This document shows, piece by piece, positions 29,919 to 39,294 of a DNA stretch of 64,000 bases (positions are counted from its first letter, which is position 1; the number at the start of each line of letters is the position of its first letter). Position numbers and translations under genes: made by a program. Source of the DNA: Paludisphaera soli (lineage in GTDB: Bacteria; Planctomycetota; Planctomycetia; Isosphaerales; Isosphaeraceae); NCBI RefSeq assembly GCF_011064595.1, contig NZ_JAALJI010000002.1, positions 310,001-374,000 on the forward strand. The letters are read 5' to 3'. The notes beneath the pieces were generated by a model. It was not told the DNA's origin and made no database searches. It was given only the letters and a program-made list of their open reading frames with translations.

Positions 29919-31079
29919 ATGAGCCATCCCGAAGGGGCCCGCCGGGCCCTCGTCACCGGGGCCACGGGCCTGCTGGGGAGCCATCTCGTGGCCCGGCTGC
30001 GGGCGCGCGGCGACCGCGTCCGCGCCCTCGTCCGCGAGTCCAGCGACACGACGTTCCTCGACGAACTCGGCGTCGAGCCGAGCCGGGGCGACCTGCTCGA
30101 CGTCGCGGCCGTCGGACGGGCCGTCGAGGGCGTGGACGTCGTCTACCACTGCGCGGCCAAGGTGGGCGACTGGGGGAGCTGGCGCGAGTTCCAGGTCGGC
30201 GGCCTCGACGCCACGCGGACCCTGGCCGAGGCCTCACGCCGCGCCGGGGTCGGCCGGTTCGTCCACGTCAGCTCCACGAGCGCCTACGGCCACCCCCGCG
30301 ACCGCGAGGAGCCGATCGTCGAGTCCCACCCGCTGGGCCAGAACATCTGGCCGCTCGACTATTACACGCGGAGCAAGGTCGAGTGCGAGCGGCTCCTCTG
30401 GGGCATGGCCGAGTCCGACGGCCTGCCGCTCACGGTCGTCCGGCCGAGCTGGATCTTCGGGGAACGCGACCGCACCACGATCCCCAGGCTGATCCGCGAG
30501 TTCCGCTGGGGTCGGGTCTCGATCGTGGGCCCGGGGGACAACCCCCTGAGCGCCGTGTACGCCGGCGTGGTGGCCGACGCCATGATCCTCGCAGCCGACG
30601 ATCCGGGGTCGGCCGGCGAGGCGTACAACGTCACCAGCCACTCGGCGATCACCCAGCGCCAGTTCCTGGACATGCTGGCCGACGCGGTCGGCGTCCCGCG
30701 CGTGACCTGGCGTTACCCCTACTGGTACGCCTTCTACGGGGGCTACGCCCTGGAGCTTCGCGAGCGGCTGCTGCGCAACCCCAAGCCCCCCCGCGTGACG
30801 CGGTACGGGGCGTGGCTGCTGGGGCGTCGCCTGAGCTACAGCACGGAGAAGGCCCGGCGGAAGCTGGGCTGGACGCCCGCCCTGACGTACGCCGAGGCCA
30901 TCGACCGCACCGTGCGCTGGTTCCTCGAAGACGAGGCCGCCCGCGTACCGCAGTGCCGCACGCCGGCTATGGTGGCGGTCCGACGCTCCCTCGGCGGCTT
31001 CAGAACGGCTCGACCGGCTGGGAAGGCTGCGCCGGCGGCGGGGCCGTCGGAGTCGGAGCGGGCTGCGACGGGGAGGTAG
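29919..31079 (+). CDS. NAD-dependent epimerase/dehydratase (extended SDR)
   Basis: This 386-aa extended short-chain dehydrogenase is probably active on a nucleotide sugar or a sterol/hydroxysteroid-like substrate. The Rossmann motif TGATGLLGSH is at about 12-21. The catalytic segment has VHVSSTSAYG and Y-T-R-S-K in LDYYTRSKVECE. RPSWIFGERD and the late YSTEKARRKLGWTP are typical of the 3-beta-HSD/dihydroflavonol-reductase-like subgroup. The ATG at 29919 has GAGG 8 bp upstream. The last 80 bp (Ala/Pro-rich tail) overlap the convergent FGE-domain gene, so one of the two tails may be longer than it is in relatives. Confidence 0.85.
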   Translation: MSHPEGARRALVTGATGLLGSHLVARLRARGDRVRALVRESSDTTFLDELGVEPSRGDLLDVAAVGRAVEGVDVVYHCAAKVGDWGSWREFQVGGLDATRTLAEASRRAGVGRFVHVSSTSAYGHPRDREEPIVESHPLGQNIWPLDYYTRSKVECERLLWGMAESDGLPLTVVRPSWIFGERDRTTIPRLIREFRWGRVSIVGPGDNPLSAVYAGVVADAMILAADDPGSAGEAYNVTSHSAITQRQFLDMLADAVGVPRVTWRYPYWYAFYGGYALELRERLLRNPKPPRVTRYGAWLLGRRLSYSTEKARRKLGWTPALTYAEAIDRTVRWFLEDEAARVPQCRTPAMVAVRRSLGGFRTARPAGKAAPAAGPSESERAATGR

Positions 31080-32793
31080 CCGGCGCGGCGATCGGGGCCG
31101 CGGCCGCCGGGGCGGCCGGCGGACGCTCGACCTGCAAGGCGCAACGGAAGCCGACGTAGTTCAGCCGCTTCTCCGGCGCGATCGGCTCGCGACTGGACGC
31201 CGCGCCGAGCTTGGCCCCCTTCACCACCACGTCGTATTTCCCCGCCTTCGCGGCCGGGCCGGTCGGGTCGTCGACGATCCGCCCGGCGAGCGAGCGGTAG
31301 TAGTTGCGGTCGAAGACGTCGGCGGTCCATTCCTGCACGTTGCCCGCCAGGTCGAAGACGTCGTAGGGGGAACGGTCCTCGGGGAACGACATCACGCGGT
31401 TCACCTGGCGAGGGACCCTCGGCTTGCTATAGTTCGCCGGCTCGTCGCCCCAGGGGTAGATGCGGCCGTCGGAGGTCCGGGCCGAGGCTTCCCACTGGGC
31501 CTCGGTCGGCAGCGCCTTGCCGGCCCACTCTGCGTAGGCGAGGGCGTCGGCCTGGCTGACCATCACCATCGGCATGGACTCGGCGGCCGGATTCTTGTCG
31601 TCGGCGGGCCAGGTCGTCGGCGGGCGTCCGCGATAGCGGGTCTCGGAGAGGAAGCGCCGGAACTGGCCGACGGTCACCTCGTGGCGGTCGATGTAGTACG
31701 CCCCGAGGCGGACCTTGTGCGCGGGCGAGGCGAACTGCGGGTCGCCGTCCTCACCCATGAGGAAGACGCCGCCGGGGACGAAGACCATCGTCGCGCCGTC
31801 GCGGTCGCCCACGATCGCCATCGGCCAGCCCGAAGGATCCACGCCGGACCCGGGCCGGGCCGCGAAACCGGGGGGGAGCCGACGATCGGGCGCCTCGCCC
31901 GGCGAGACGGCCTGGACCGCGGCCTCGGCCTCGCCGACGGCTGGCGGGGCCAGCGTCTCGGCCGAGTTGGCGGGGTTGATCAGGCTGGCGTCGCCGCCCA
32001 CCTGCGCGTTCGGCGGCCGGGCGTCGACCACGGCCGGCGGCGCGGCGGGCTGCGCCGGGGGCTGGGGCGCCGGGGCGGCGGCCTGGACGGTCGGACCGTC
32101 CAGGAAGAGCGGCAGGTTTTGACCGGGGCGCTCCAGGGCCTCCTGGGCCTCGGCGGCCGTCCGGGTCTTCGGGTAAGCCTGGACGAGCTGGCCCAGGAGG
32201 GCGATCGCCTCGTCGGTGCGTCCGTTCCTGGCCGAGTCGCGGGCCCTCGCCATCATGGCGCGGGCTTCGAGGTCCAGGTCCGGTTTGCCGACCTGCGGGG
32301 GCGCCTCGACGACGTAGCCGTCGTCGGGGGGCAGGTCGTCCATCGGGAACGGGTCGTAGAGGAACAGGTTGTAGACGATATAGACGCCGAGCCCCAGGAC
32401 GAAGACGAGCATGCCCCCGGTCGCCAGCCGGATGCGCTGGCGAGTCTCGTACGTGTCCAGGACGGGGGTGTCCTCGATGAGGACCTTCTTCTCCCCCTTC
32501 TCGTTCAGCTCGGCCTTGGGCTTCAGGCCGGTCTTCCGGGTCGTGCCGCTGTCGTCGGCCGTGCCGCGACGGCGGGGCGGCGGCGGTGGGGTCGGAGTTG
32601 CACCGCCCCGGGGATTCGGGATCGGCGTCCTCGGCGGTGCGGGCTCGTCGTCGGGGTCGGACTTCCACATGCGAGGCAGCGGCTGCCCCGCCGCGCGGGG
32701 AGGCGTGGGCTTCGCGAGCGGCGACGGATCGGCCTCGGGCCCTTCCGACTCCGGGTCGTCGGCCAGATCGTACTCGTCCGGTGCACCGTTCAT
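31000..32793 (-). CDS. membrane-anchored FGE-sulfatase (SUMF1) domain protein
   Basis: The 597-aa protein starts with a Pro-rich cytoplasmic region (1-115) and has one membrane helix (about 126-147, GGMLVFVLGLGVYIVYNLFL). A TPR-like helical pair follows (about 173-222), then a Pro/Ala linker and a formylglycine-generating-enzyme-type domain (about 331-556). The domain shows MVFVPGGVFLMGEDGD, YYIDRHEVTVGQFRRF, ALPTEAQWEASAR, YPWGDEP, DLAGNVQEWTADVF and VGFRCAL. C551 is the only cysteine in the protein. Real FGEs need a cysteine pair for copper binding and catalysis, so this is more likely a binding or structural relative. The start ATG at 32793 is chosen because it is followed by the conserved acidic N-terminus; the frame opens at 32844. 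Confidence 0.85.
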   Translation of the reverse strand: MNGAPDEYDLADDPESEGPEADPSPLAKPTPPRAAGQPLPRMWKSDPDDEPAPPRTPIPNPRGGATPTPPPPPRRRGTADDSGTTRKTGLKPKAELNEKGEKKVLIEDTPVLDTYETRQRIRLATGGMLVFVLGLGVYIVYNLFLYDPFPMDDLPPDDGYVVEAPPQVGKPDLDLEARAMMARARDSARNGRTDEAIALLGQLVQAYPKTRTAAEAQEALERPGQNLPLFLDGPTVQAAAPAPQPPAQPAAPPAVVDARPPNAQVGGDASLINPANSAETLAPPAVGEAEAAVQAVSPGEAPDRRLPPGFAARPGSGVDPSGWPMAIVGDRDGATMVFVPGGVFLMGEDGDPQFASPAHKVRLGAYYIDRHEVTVGQFRRFLSETRYRGRPPTTWPADDKNPAAESMPMVMVSQADALAYAEWAGKALPTEAQWEASARTSDGRIYPWGDEPANYSKPRVPRQVNRVMSFPEDRSPYDVFDLAGNVQEWTADVFDRNYYRSLAGRIVDDPTGPAAKAGKYDVVVKGAKLGAASSREPIAPEKRLNYVGFRCALQVERPPAAPAAAAPIAAPATSPSQPAPTPTAPPPAQPSQPVEPF

Positions 32794-32960
32794 GGTCCGG
32801 TGTTCCCTGATAATCGTCCGGGGGATGTGTCGTGGATCTCTCAAGCCTACTGCGCGAACGCCCGGGGGGACAGGCGGTTTCGCCGCCTACCCGTCGCCTC
32901 GACATCCCCCCGAGACATAGAATGGGCCATCGGTCGAACCGTGGTCGGGAGGCGAGGGCG

Positions 32961-33932
32961 ATGCAAGAGCGGACGTTCGGGCGGCTGGGATGGCGGGTGG
33001 GCGAGGTCGGCTACGGCATGTGGGGGCTGGCCGGCTGGACCGGCAACGACGACGACGAGACCGCCTCCGCCCTGGAGCGGGCCGTGGCGCTCGGCTGCAA
33101 CTTCTTCGACACCGCCTGGGGCTACGGCGAAGGGCGGAGCGAGCGGATCCTCGGCGCCCTGCTCCAGCGGCACCCCGAAGAGCGGCTCTACGTCGCCACC
33201 AAGATCCCCCCGAAGAATTTCCAGTGGCCCTCGCGCCGGGGGATGACCCTCGACGAGTGCTTCCCGCCCGATCACATCCGCGAGTACACCGAGAAGTCGC
33301 TGGAGAACCTCGGCGTCGCGACGATCGACCTCCAGCAGTTCCACGTCTGGGAAGACGCCTGGGCCGACGACGACCGCTGGCTCCGCACCGTCGAGGACCT
33401 GAAAAGCGAGGGCCTGGTCCGCGGCTTCGGCGTGAGCGTCAACCGCTGGGAGCCGACCAACGTGGTCCGCACCATCCAGACCGGCGCGATCGACGCGGTC
33501 CAGGTGATCTACAACATCTTCGACCAGGCCCCCGAGGACGAGCTGTTCCCGCTCTGCCGCGAGCGGGACGTCGCCGTCATCGCCCGCGTCCCGTTCGACG
33601 AGGGGACCCTCACCGGGACCCTGACCAAGGAGACGACCTGGCCCGAGGGGGACTGGCGGAACACCTACTTCGTCCCCGAGAACCTCGCCCGGAGCGTCGA
33701 CCGCGCCGAGGCGCTACGGCCTCTGATCCCGGACGGCATGACGATGCCGGAGCTGGCCCTGCGGTTCATCCTCCGGGAGCCGACCGTCTCCACGATCATC
33801 CCCGGCATGCGGAAGATCCGGAACGTCGAGGCCAACATCGCGGCCAGCGACGGCGAGCCGCCTTCCGACGAGTTGCTGGCCGCGCTTCGCGAGCATCGCT
33901 GGGACCGGACGCCGACGGCCTGGTCCCAATGA
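32961..33932 (+). CDS. aldo/keto reductase
   Basis: This 323-aa NADPH-dependent oxidoreductase of the AKR TIM-barrel family is cytosolic. Markers are the start RTFGRLGWRVGEVGYGMWGL, the catalytic-region NFFDTAWGYGEGRSERILG (Asp and Tyr of the tetrad), VATKIPPK (Lys) and QQFHVWED in place of the usual His strand. IIPGMRKIRNVEANI is the NADP-binding end. The ATG at 32961 follows GGGAGGCGAGGG, a strong ribosome site, whereas the frame upstream to 32832 lacks one. The substrate is unknown. It is divergent from the FGE-domain gene. Confidence 0.92.
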   Translation: MQERTFGRLGWRVGEVGYGMWGLAGWTGNDDDETASALERAVALGCNFFDTAWGYGEGRSERILGALLQRHPEERLYVATKIPPKNFQWPSRRGMTLDECFPPDHIREYTEKSLENLGVATIDLQQFHVWEDAWADDDRWLRTVEDLKSEGLVRGFGVSVNRWEPTNVVRTIQTGAIDAVQVIYNIFDQAPEDELFPLCRERDVAVIARVPFDEGTLTGTLTKETTWPEGDWRNTYFVPENLARSVDRAEALRPLIPDGMTMPELALRFILREPTVSTIIPGMRKIRNVEANIAASDGEPPSDELLAALREHRWDRTPTAWSQ

Positions 33933-33954
33933 CGGGCCGGGCTCGATCTTCGCC

Positions 33955-33983
33955 TTGACCGACGCCGGGCGTTCGTCCACAAT
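33955..33983 (+). promoter_or_regulatory. candidate promoter of the secretin-like gene
   Basis: TTGACC (33955-33960), a 17-bp spacer and CACAAT (33978-33983) lie 62 bp before the start codon. The hexamers match consensus at 5 of 6 and 4 of 6 positions. Confidence 0.45.
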
Positions 33984-34045
33984 CGCGGCCGCGCGGAAGG
34001 ACCGCGCCGATCGGTCTGGCCCGGTGCTCGCAAGGAGGCGTCCGC

Positions 34046-34930
34046 ATGCCGCTCTTGACTGCCATTCTCGTCGCCGCCGGCGTCGGGGTCGCCCAGGCGC
34101 CCGCGCCCAGCAAGCTGGCCGAGGCCGCCGTCGCCGGGGTCTCGTCCCAGCCCCTCGCGCCCGCCGAGCCGCCGCACATCGCGTTCGAGATCCACGACGT
34201 CACGGCCGTGAGCCCCGACTGGCGCGGGAAGATGCTCCCGAAGCTCCAGCCGGTGGCGCGCGAGGAAGGCGTGGCCGTCTGGGCGCTCGACGCCGACGGC
34301 GTCCGCGAGCTGATCGCCACCTGCCAGGACAACCCCCAGGCGAGGGTCCTCCAGGCACCCCGAATGATCGCCCGCCTGGGCGACCCGGTGCGAATGTCCA
34401 ACGAGGAGGAGTCCCACTACGTCGCCCACCTGAAGCGGATCTCCGACGGTCCGCCCAACGAGGGAACTCACATCGCCTTCCAGCCCGAGGTCGACAAGGT
34501 CCACGACGGCATCCGCGTGGAGCTGTCCGAGACCCGCCTCAAGGGCTCCGTCCTGTTCGCCAAGATGGCGATCCAGCACAACAAGGTCCTCGGCTTCCAC
34601 ACGACGAATTACAAGGAAAGCATCGTCGACGCGACGGCCGACCCGGAAGTCGTCAAGACCTCGCTCCTGTCCAAGCTCCGCCCCGAAGGTGACGGCAAGG
34701 TCGCGGTCGCCGGCACGATCCAGGTCCCCGAGATCTCGACCCGTCGGATCGAAGGCGATTGGATGATCCCGTCTCAAGGCGGCCTGCTCGTCAGCATGGG
34801 CCCGCAGGCCCTCGGTGCCAAGGCCGGCGGCCGGAAGCACTACGAGGAACGCCTGATCGTCGTCACCGCGCACCTCGAAGCCGCCGGGACGACCGCACCC
34901 GCCGAACCGACGCCTCAGCAGAAGCCTTGA
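34046..34930 (+). CDS. secreted protein with a secretin-like domain
   Basis: The 294-aa exported protein (signal peptide about 1-18) resembles the beta-domain of type II/III secretins in its second half. [19 protein letters not shown] is followed by [20 protein letters not shown] and [17 protein letters not shown]. The domain is too short, and has no N-domains, for a complete secretin channel. Stand-alone secretin-like domains are seen in planctomycetes, often without known partners. An AAGGAGG ribosome site precedes the ATG by 7 bp. It ends 73 bp before thyA. No pilus or secretion genes are adjacent, so a role in an export machine is not supported by context. Confidence 0.6.
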   Translation: MPLLTAILVAAGVGVAQAPAPSKLAEAAVAGVSSQPLAPAEPPHIAFEIHDVTAVSPDWRGKMLPKLQPVAREEGVAVWALDADGVRELIATCQDNPQARVLQAPRMIARLGDPVRMSNEEESHYVAHLKRISDGPPNEGTHIAFQPEVDKVHDGIRVELSETRLKGSVLFAKMAIQHNKVLGFHTTNYKESIVDATADPEVVKTSLLSKLRPEGDGKVAVAGTIQVPEISTRRIEGDWMIPSQGGLLVSMGPQALGAKAGGRKHYEERLIVVTAHLEAAGTTAPAEPTPQQKP

Positions 34931-35003
34931 CCTGCGGCCTCGCGGACGGCCGAATGAATCCAGGTTGAGCTCCCGCATCCCTGGTCGGCGAGAAGCCTCC
35001 GCC

Positions 35004-35837
35004 ATGCGCCCCTACCTGGACCTGCTGAAGGACGTCCGCGAGAACGGCCTGCGCAAGCCGACGCGGGCCGTCCTGCGCTCGACGGGCGCGAAGATCGACG
35101 CCCTCAGCGTGTTCGGCCGGCAGATCCGGTTCGACCTGGAGGCGGGCTTCCCGCTGGTCACGACCAAGAAGACCGCGTTCAACGCCATCGCCCACGAGCT
35201 GATCTGGTTCCTGCGCGGGTCGACGAACATCGCCTACCTTCGCGAGCACGACGTCTCCATCTGGGACGAATGGGCCGACGAAGCGGGCGAACTCGGGCCC
35301 GTGTACGGCAAGCAGTGGCGATCGTGGCAGGCCCCCGACGGCCGATCGATCGACCAGATCGCCGACCTCGTCGCCGGGATCAGGGCCGTGATCGCCGACC
35401 CGACCGCCTCGGTCGGCCGCCGCCTGATCGTCTCGGCCTGGAACCCGGCCGACGTCGCCGAGATGGCCCTCCCCCCCTGCCACACGCTCTTCCAGTTCAG
35501 CGTCGCCGACGGCCGGCTCTCGTGCCAGCTCTACCAGCGGTCGGCCGACCTGTTCCTGGGGGTGCCGTTCAACATCGCCAGCTACGCGCTGCTGACCCAC
35601 CTGACGGCCCACGTCACCGGGCTGCGGCCGGGGGAGTTCATCCACACATTCGGCGACGCTCATATCTATACAAACCACCTCGATCAGGTCGATGAGCAAC
35701 TGACGCGCGATCCCCTAACCTTGCCAAGGCTGGAGATCGACCCGGCCGTCCACGACCTGGCGACGGTCGAACGCTCCCAGATCCGGCTGGTCGGCTACCA
35801 GTCCTGGCCGGCCCTGCGCGGCGAGGTCGCGGTTTGA
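35004..35837 (+). CDS. thyA: thymidylate synthase
   Basis: ThyA methylates dUMP to dTMP using methylene-tetrahydrofolate and produces dihydrofolate. The 277-aa length fits the standard enzyme. The folate/substrate segments are [16 protein letters not shown] and [11 protein letters not shown]. The catalytic nucleophile is C159 in [10 protein letters not shown], followed by the dUMP-binding [25 protein letters not shown] and [12 protein letters not shown]. The ATG at 35004 is chosen because it begins the conserved Met-Arg-Pro-Tyr start; the frame upstream to 34965 adds unrelated residues. folA follows after 20 bp, a classic coupling because FolA recycles the dihydrofolate made here. Confidence 0.97.
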   Translation: MRPYLDLLKDVRENGLRKPTRAVLRSTGAKIDALSVFGRQIRFDLEAGFPLVTTKKTAFNAIAHELIWFLRGSTNIAYLREHDVSIWDEWADEAGELGPVYGKQWRSWQAPDGRSIDQIADLVAGIRAVIADPTASVGRRLIVSAWNPADVAEMALPPCHTLFQFSVADGRLSCQLYQRSADLFLGVPFNIASYALLTHLTAHVTGLRPGEFIHTFGDAHIYTNHLDQVDEQLTRDPLTLPRLEIDPAVHDLATVERSQIRLVGYQSWPALRGEVAV

Positions 35838-35857
35838 ACGCGGAGGATCGGGACTCC

Positions 35858-36379
35858 ATGGTCGTCTCCTTCGTCGTCGCGATGGCGAACGACCGCGTGA
35901 TCGGCCGCGACGGCGGCCTCCCCTGGCGGCTGCCGCGCGACCTGAAGCATTTCCGCGCGCTGACCTGGGGGAAGCCGATCGTCATGGGCCGCAAGACCCA
36001 CGAATCGCTCGGCCGCGCCCTGCCCGGACGGCTCAACATCGTCCTCTCGCGCGGCGAGTTCGCCCACCAGCCGGAAATCCAGGTCGCCCGCTCGGTCGAG
36101 GAGGCCCTGGAACAGGCGAGGGCCACGGGGGCCGACGAGGTCATGGTCATCGGCGGCGGCCAGGTCTACGAGGCGTTCCGGCCCCTCTGCGACCGCATCC
36201 ACCTGACGCTCGTGGAGGGAGAATTCGCGGGGGACACCTTCTTCCCGTTCGATCTCCTCGACTCGCCGGACTGGCGGACGATCCACCAGGAGAGGTGGGA
36301 GGCCGACGCGTCGAATCCCTTCGACGCGTCGTACCGGATCCTCGAGCGCGAGCCGGGGAGGCTCGCCATGGACGCTTAG
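35858..36379 (+). CDS. folA: dihydrofolate reductase
   Basis: FolA reduces dihydrofolate to tetrahydrofolate with NADPH. The 173-aa protein starts with VSFVVAMANDRVIGRDGGLPW. D28 in LPRDLKHF is the catalytic acid. MGRKTHESLGRALPGRLNIVLSR and VMVIGGGQVYEAF are NADP-binding signatures. GGAGG lies 11 bp before the ATG at 35858; an in-frame TTG at 35834 overlapping the thyA stop is a less likely start. Its last 4 bp overlap the stop of the convergent lipoprotein gene. Confidence 0.96.
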   Translation: MVVSFVVAMANDRVIGRDGGLPWRLPRDLKHFRALTWGKPIVMGRKTHESLGRALPGRLNIVLSRGEFAHQPEIQVARSVEEALEQARATGADEVMVIGGGQVYEAFRPLCDRIHLTLVEGEFAGDTFFPFDLLDSPDWRTIHQERWEADASNPFDASYRILEREPGRLAMDA

Positions 36380-36774
36380 AAGTCGACGTCCTGACGGGCG
36401 ATGGAGATGACGTCGCCGGCGTTGACGACGTAGACGACCCGCTTCTTGGCCGTCTTACCCTTCGCGTTGGTGAGGGTCAGCGAGACGGGCCACTGCACGC
36501 CCGCGCCGAGGGGCTGGCCCTCGCCCTCGATCTGGTAGTCGGAGACCTTGGCCCCCCCCTGCCAGTCGCGGTCGAGGACCTGGACCGGCGGGGTCAGCTT
36601 GGCGAGGTCCGCCTGCGCCCCGCCGGACTTCCAGGCGTCGAGCGCGGCGGCGAGGTGCTGCTTCGAGGCGGCCGGGTCGGTGGGCGACGGGGCCGCGTCG
36701 CCGCACCCCGCCGCCGACCATGCGGCGAGGACGGCGAGGACGCGGGAGCACCGGACGATTCTTCGGACGAACAT
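36376..36774 (-). CDS. small putative lipoprotein
   Basis: The 132-aa protein has an N-terminal hydrophobic segment ending in a lipobox-like AAWSAAGC, so Cys24 is probably lipidated. The rest is a small alpha+beta domain (AASKQHLAAALDAWKSGG helix, then VSLTLTNAKGKTAKKRVVYVV strands) like many planctomycete companions of DUF1559 proteins. It follows the DUF1559 gene by 21 bp, so the two are surely co-transcribed. Function unknown. Confidence 0.75.
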   Translation of the reverse strand: MFVRRIVRCSRVLAVLAAWSAAGCGDAAPSPTDPAASKQHLAAALDAWKSGGAQADLAKLTPPVQVLDRDWQGGAKVSDYQIEGEGQPLGAGVQWPVSLTLTNAKGKTAKKRVVYVVNAGDVISIARQDVDF

Positions 36775-36795
36775 ATCCCAGCTTCTCCGTGCGTC

Positions 36796-37821
36796 TCAGA
36801 GGGCGTCGCTGCTGATGACCTCGCCCATGTTGCGGGAGCCCATCGCGCGCCAGGTCTGGAGGTTGATCGAGTTCTTGACGAACTTGACCGATCCGTCGCC
36901 GAGCAGGACGTTCACGCCGCCGGGGTGCTTGCTGTTGGCGGTGGTGGCGATCCGCAGCGGCGGGAACATGCAGGAGCGGCTCGAAGGCGGGCCGACGTGA
37001 TAGTACGAGGTCGTCGAGTGGTAGCCGTAGAGCCAGGGGGCGCCCACGTCCGAATAGCCCTGCTTCGAGAGGTCGCGCCAGTTCACCGCGAGGCAGGCCT
37101 GGACGGCCTCGTCCTGCGTGGCGGGATAGACGCCGGGGTTGAAGGTGTCGCCGTGCTCGCTGGCGAGGGCCTGGTTGAAGTCGCCGATGATGTGCTCGCT
37201 GAACATCGCGGTGTTCGACGTACCGTCGCTCAGCTCGGCCATCCCCTTCGCCTCGTTGGCGAAGAACACGCCGTCGGGGGCGCGCTGGGCGGTGTTCACG
37301 CCGGACGGGTCGGACCTGCCGTGGCCGAACAGGAAGTTGGAGCCCTCGCTGGCGCGGTAGTTGTTCCCGGCATAGCCCTGGGGGACGGTCGTCGCGGCGT
37401 CCGACGGGCAGAGGAACGCCGAGACGACCGTGGCCCGCGCGGTCCTGTTGCCGTCGTATCCGCCGTTGTTCGGGTCCGGGTTCCAGGTGAGGTTGAAGTT
37501 GATCGCCTGGTACAGCGGCGACTGCTCGACGAACGGCAGGATCTGGCTGTGGGGCGAGTAGGCCTTCGAGATGTTCACGGCCGAGCCGACGATCTCGATC
37601 GTCCGGCCGAGCGGGAACTTCTGGTGGGTGTCGTGGTAGTTGTGCACCGCCAGGCCGATCTGCTTCAGGTTGTTGACGCACTGGGCGCGGCGGGCGGCCT
37701 CGCGGGCGGCCTGGACGGCCGGCAGCAGGAGCGCGATCAGAACGGCGATAATGGCGATCACGACGAGCAGCTCGATCAGGGTGAAGCCGGGGCGGCGAGA
37801 CGAGGCGAGGGTCGACTTCAT
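36796..37821 (-). CDS. DUF1559 pseudopilin-like protein
   Basis: The 341-aa protein begins with a type IV prepilin-like leader, [26 protein letters not shown], in which GF-TLIE is the prepilin peptidase site and the hydrophobic helix is the assembly core (about residues 10-36). The rest is the DUF1559 beta-rich domain, including the conserved helix [22 protein letters not shown], the strand [12 protein letters not shown] and the C-terminal [21 protein letters not shown]. These proteins are massively expanded in planctomycetes. Their structure and function are uncertain, possibly forming surface pilus-like fibres or pseudopilins. It lies between the AhpD-like gene (60 bp upstream) and the lipoprotein gene. 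Confidence 0.95.
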   Translation of the reverse strand: MKSTLASSRRPGFTLIELLVVIAIIAVLIALLLPAVQAAREAARRAQCVNNLKQIGLAVHNYHDTHQKFPLGRTIEIVGSAVNISKAYSPHSQILPFVEQSPLYQAINFNLTWNPDPNNGGYDGNRTARATVVSAFLCPSDAATTVPQGYAGNNYRASEGSNFLFGHGRSDPSGVNTAQRAPDGVFFANEAKGMAELSDGTSNTAMFSEHIIGDFNQALASEHGDTFNPGVYPATQDEAVQACLAVNWRDLSKQGYSDVGAPWLYGYHSTTSYYHVGPPSSRSCMFPPLRIATTANSKHPGGVNVLLGDGSVKFVKNSINLQTWRAMGSRNMGEVISSDAL

Positions 37822-37881
37822 GCTTGGGTCTCCGGAAAAAGGATTCGATGATGAGATGGGGATAGATCGATCAGTTCGCCA

Positions 37882-39294
37882 TCAGAACTCAAGCGGCAGG
37901 CCGGCGGCCTCGGTGACGCGGTCGAAGAACGAGGCGACGGTGACGAAGTAGACGACCTCCGCGGTCTCGCGGTCGCTGTAGTGCTTGCGGACGGCCTCGA
38001 CGTCGGCGTCGGTGACCAGGGCCGGGTCGACGGTCAGCTTCCTCGCCAGGTGGAAGGCGGCCTTCTGGCCGGCGCTGAAGCGGTCGTCGGGCGCGTCCAG
38101 GGCGAAGATCGCGTCGTCCGACTGGCCGAGGTCCAGAAGCCGCTTCCGGGCGTGGCCGAGAGCGTACCAGGCGCGATCCTGGCGGGCGGCGATCCAGGCG
38201 ATCTGGGCCCGGAGCGTGGGATCCAGGACCCCCTTGTCGGCCGACGCGCCCGCCGTGACGCTCAGGATGCGGGCCTTGCCGGCCTCGGGAAAGTTGGCGA
38301 GGAGGCGGACCCAGTTCGCGACCGGCGCGGCGGACCAATGGTCGGGGAGGATCTTGCGCGTCGCCTCCTCGTCGACCAGCTTCAGCCGGGGATGGCGGTC
38401 GCGAGCGGCGGCCAGGCGGGCCTCCACGTCCTGCCGGGATTCGAGGGCCGGCCGATTCGAGGCCGACGGCCGGCAGACGGCCTGGGCCGCGTCGCGCGCC
38501 GGGTCGAGAGGGGCGACCAGGCTGGGGAGCTGGCGATAGGCGGCGGCGGTCGGCGTGAGGTAGTCGCGATGGTCTTCCTGGGGGATCGCCAGGCCGCCGG
38601 TCCATCGGGTCATCGCGCAGTAGTTGCCGGTCGAGAAGATCATGTCGAGGATCGCCGCGTCGTCGTGATGACCACGCAGGGCGTCGAAATCGGCATCGCC
38701 GACCTCCTGGGGCGTCCGCGCCAGCTTCTTCACGAAGGCGAAGGCCGCGGCGTCGGCCGGCGGGAAGGCGGACCAGTCGGTGTCGAGGGCGGCGAGCTGG
38801 TCGTCGGTGACGCCGGCGGCCTTGAGCTTCACCTCCTGGTGGCCGAGGCAGTAGTAGCAGTTGTTCGCCCGGGCGACGAGCCAGAAGAACATGATCCGGG
38901 TCGTCGGGTCGAGCGGCATCGCCGGGTCGCCGGCGCCCATGCGGAGGATCGACTTCGGGTCGGTCTTGCCGACGTCCGAGGGCCGCACGTAGAACTCGTT
39001 GCGGAACTCCGGCGCGAGGTAGTAGTTGCGCATCCGGCCGTTGTTGACGATCCCGGCGAAGATCCCCCCCTTCGGATTGGCCGCGGCCTTCTCGGCGCGG
39101 GCGCGGTCCTCCTCGGTCAAAGGCGGAAGCGGCAGCCTCGGCTTGCTCTGCTTGGAACCTTCGAGCACCTGCTTGAGCCCGGGCCGCGTGACCGCCACCG
39201 GCGAGGGCGAAGCGGAGTCGTCGCCGGCCTTCGCCGTCGAGCCCAGGAGCGCGGCCAGGACCGACGACGCGGCCATGAGTCGTCTCGTGATCAT
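37882..39294 (-). CDS. exported two-domain AhpD/carboxymuconolactone-decarboxylase-like protein
   Basis: The 470-aa protein (signal peptide about 1-23) is a fused duplication of the AhpD/CMD helical fold. The first domain (about 75-265) has the redox centre ARANNCYYCLGHQE with C146, C149 and H152, the C-x2-C-x2-H layout of AhpD peroxidases. The second (about 295-460) repeats the fold, but its matching segment AARQDRAWYALGH has lost both cysteines while keeping the His. AhpD-type proteins are alkylhydroperoxidases or decarboxylases. An exported one may detoxify peroxides in the periplasm. It is the first gene of a minus-strand trio with the DUF1559 and lipoprotein genes. AAAGG lies about 8 bp before the ATG. 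Confidence 0.8.
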   Translation of the reverse strand: MITRRLMAASSVLAALLGSTAKAGDDSASPSPVAVTRPGLKQVLEGSKQSKPRLPLPPLTEEDRARAEKAAANPKGGIFAGIVNNGRMRNYYLAPEFRNEFYVRPSDVGKTDPKSILRMGAGDPAMPLDPTTRIMFFWLVARANNCYYCLGHQEVKLKAAGVTDDQLAALDTDWSAFPPADAAAFAFVKKLARTPQEVGDADFDALRGHHDDAAILDMIFSTGNYCAMTRWTGGLAIPQEDHRDYLTPTAAAYRQLPSLVAPLDPARDAAQAVCRPSASNRPALESRQDVEARLAAARDRHPRLKLVDEEATRKILPDHWSAAPVANWVRLLANFPEAGKARILSVTAGASADKGVLDPTLRAQIAWIAARQDRAWYALGHARKRLLDLGQSDDAIFALDAPDDRFSAGQKAAFHLARKLTVDPALVTDADVEAVRKHYSDRETAEVVYFVTVASFFDRVTEAAGLPLEF

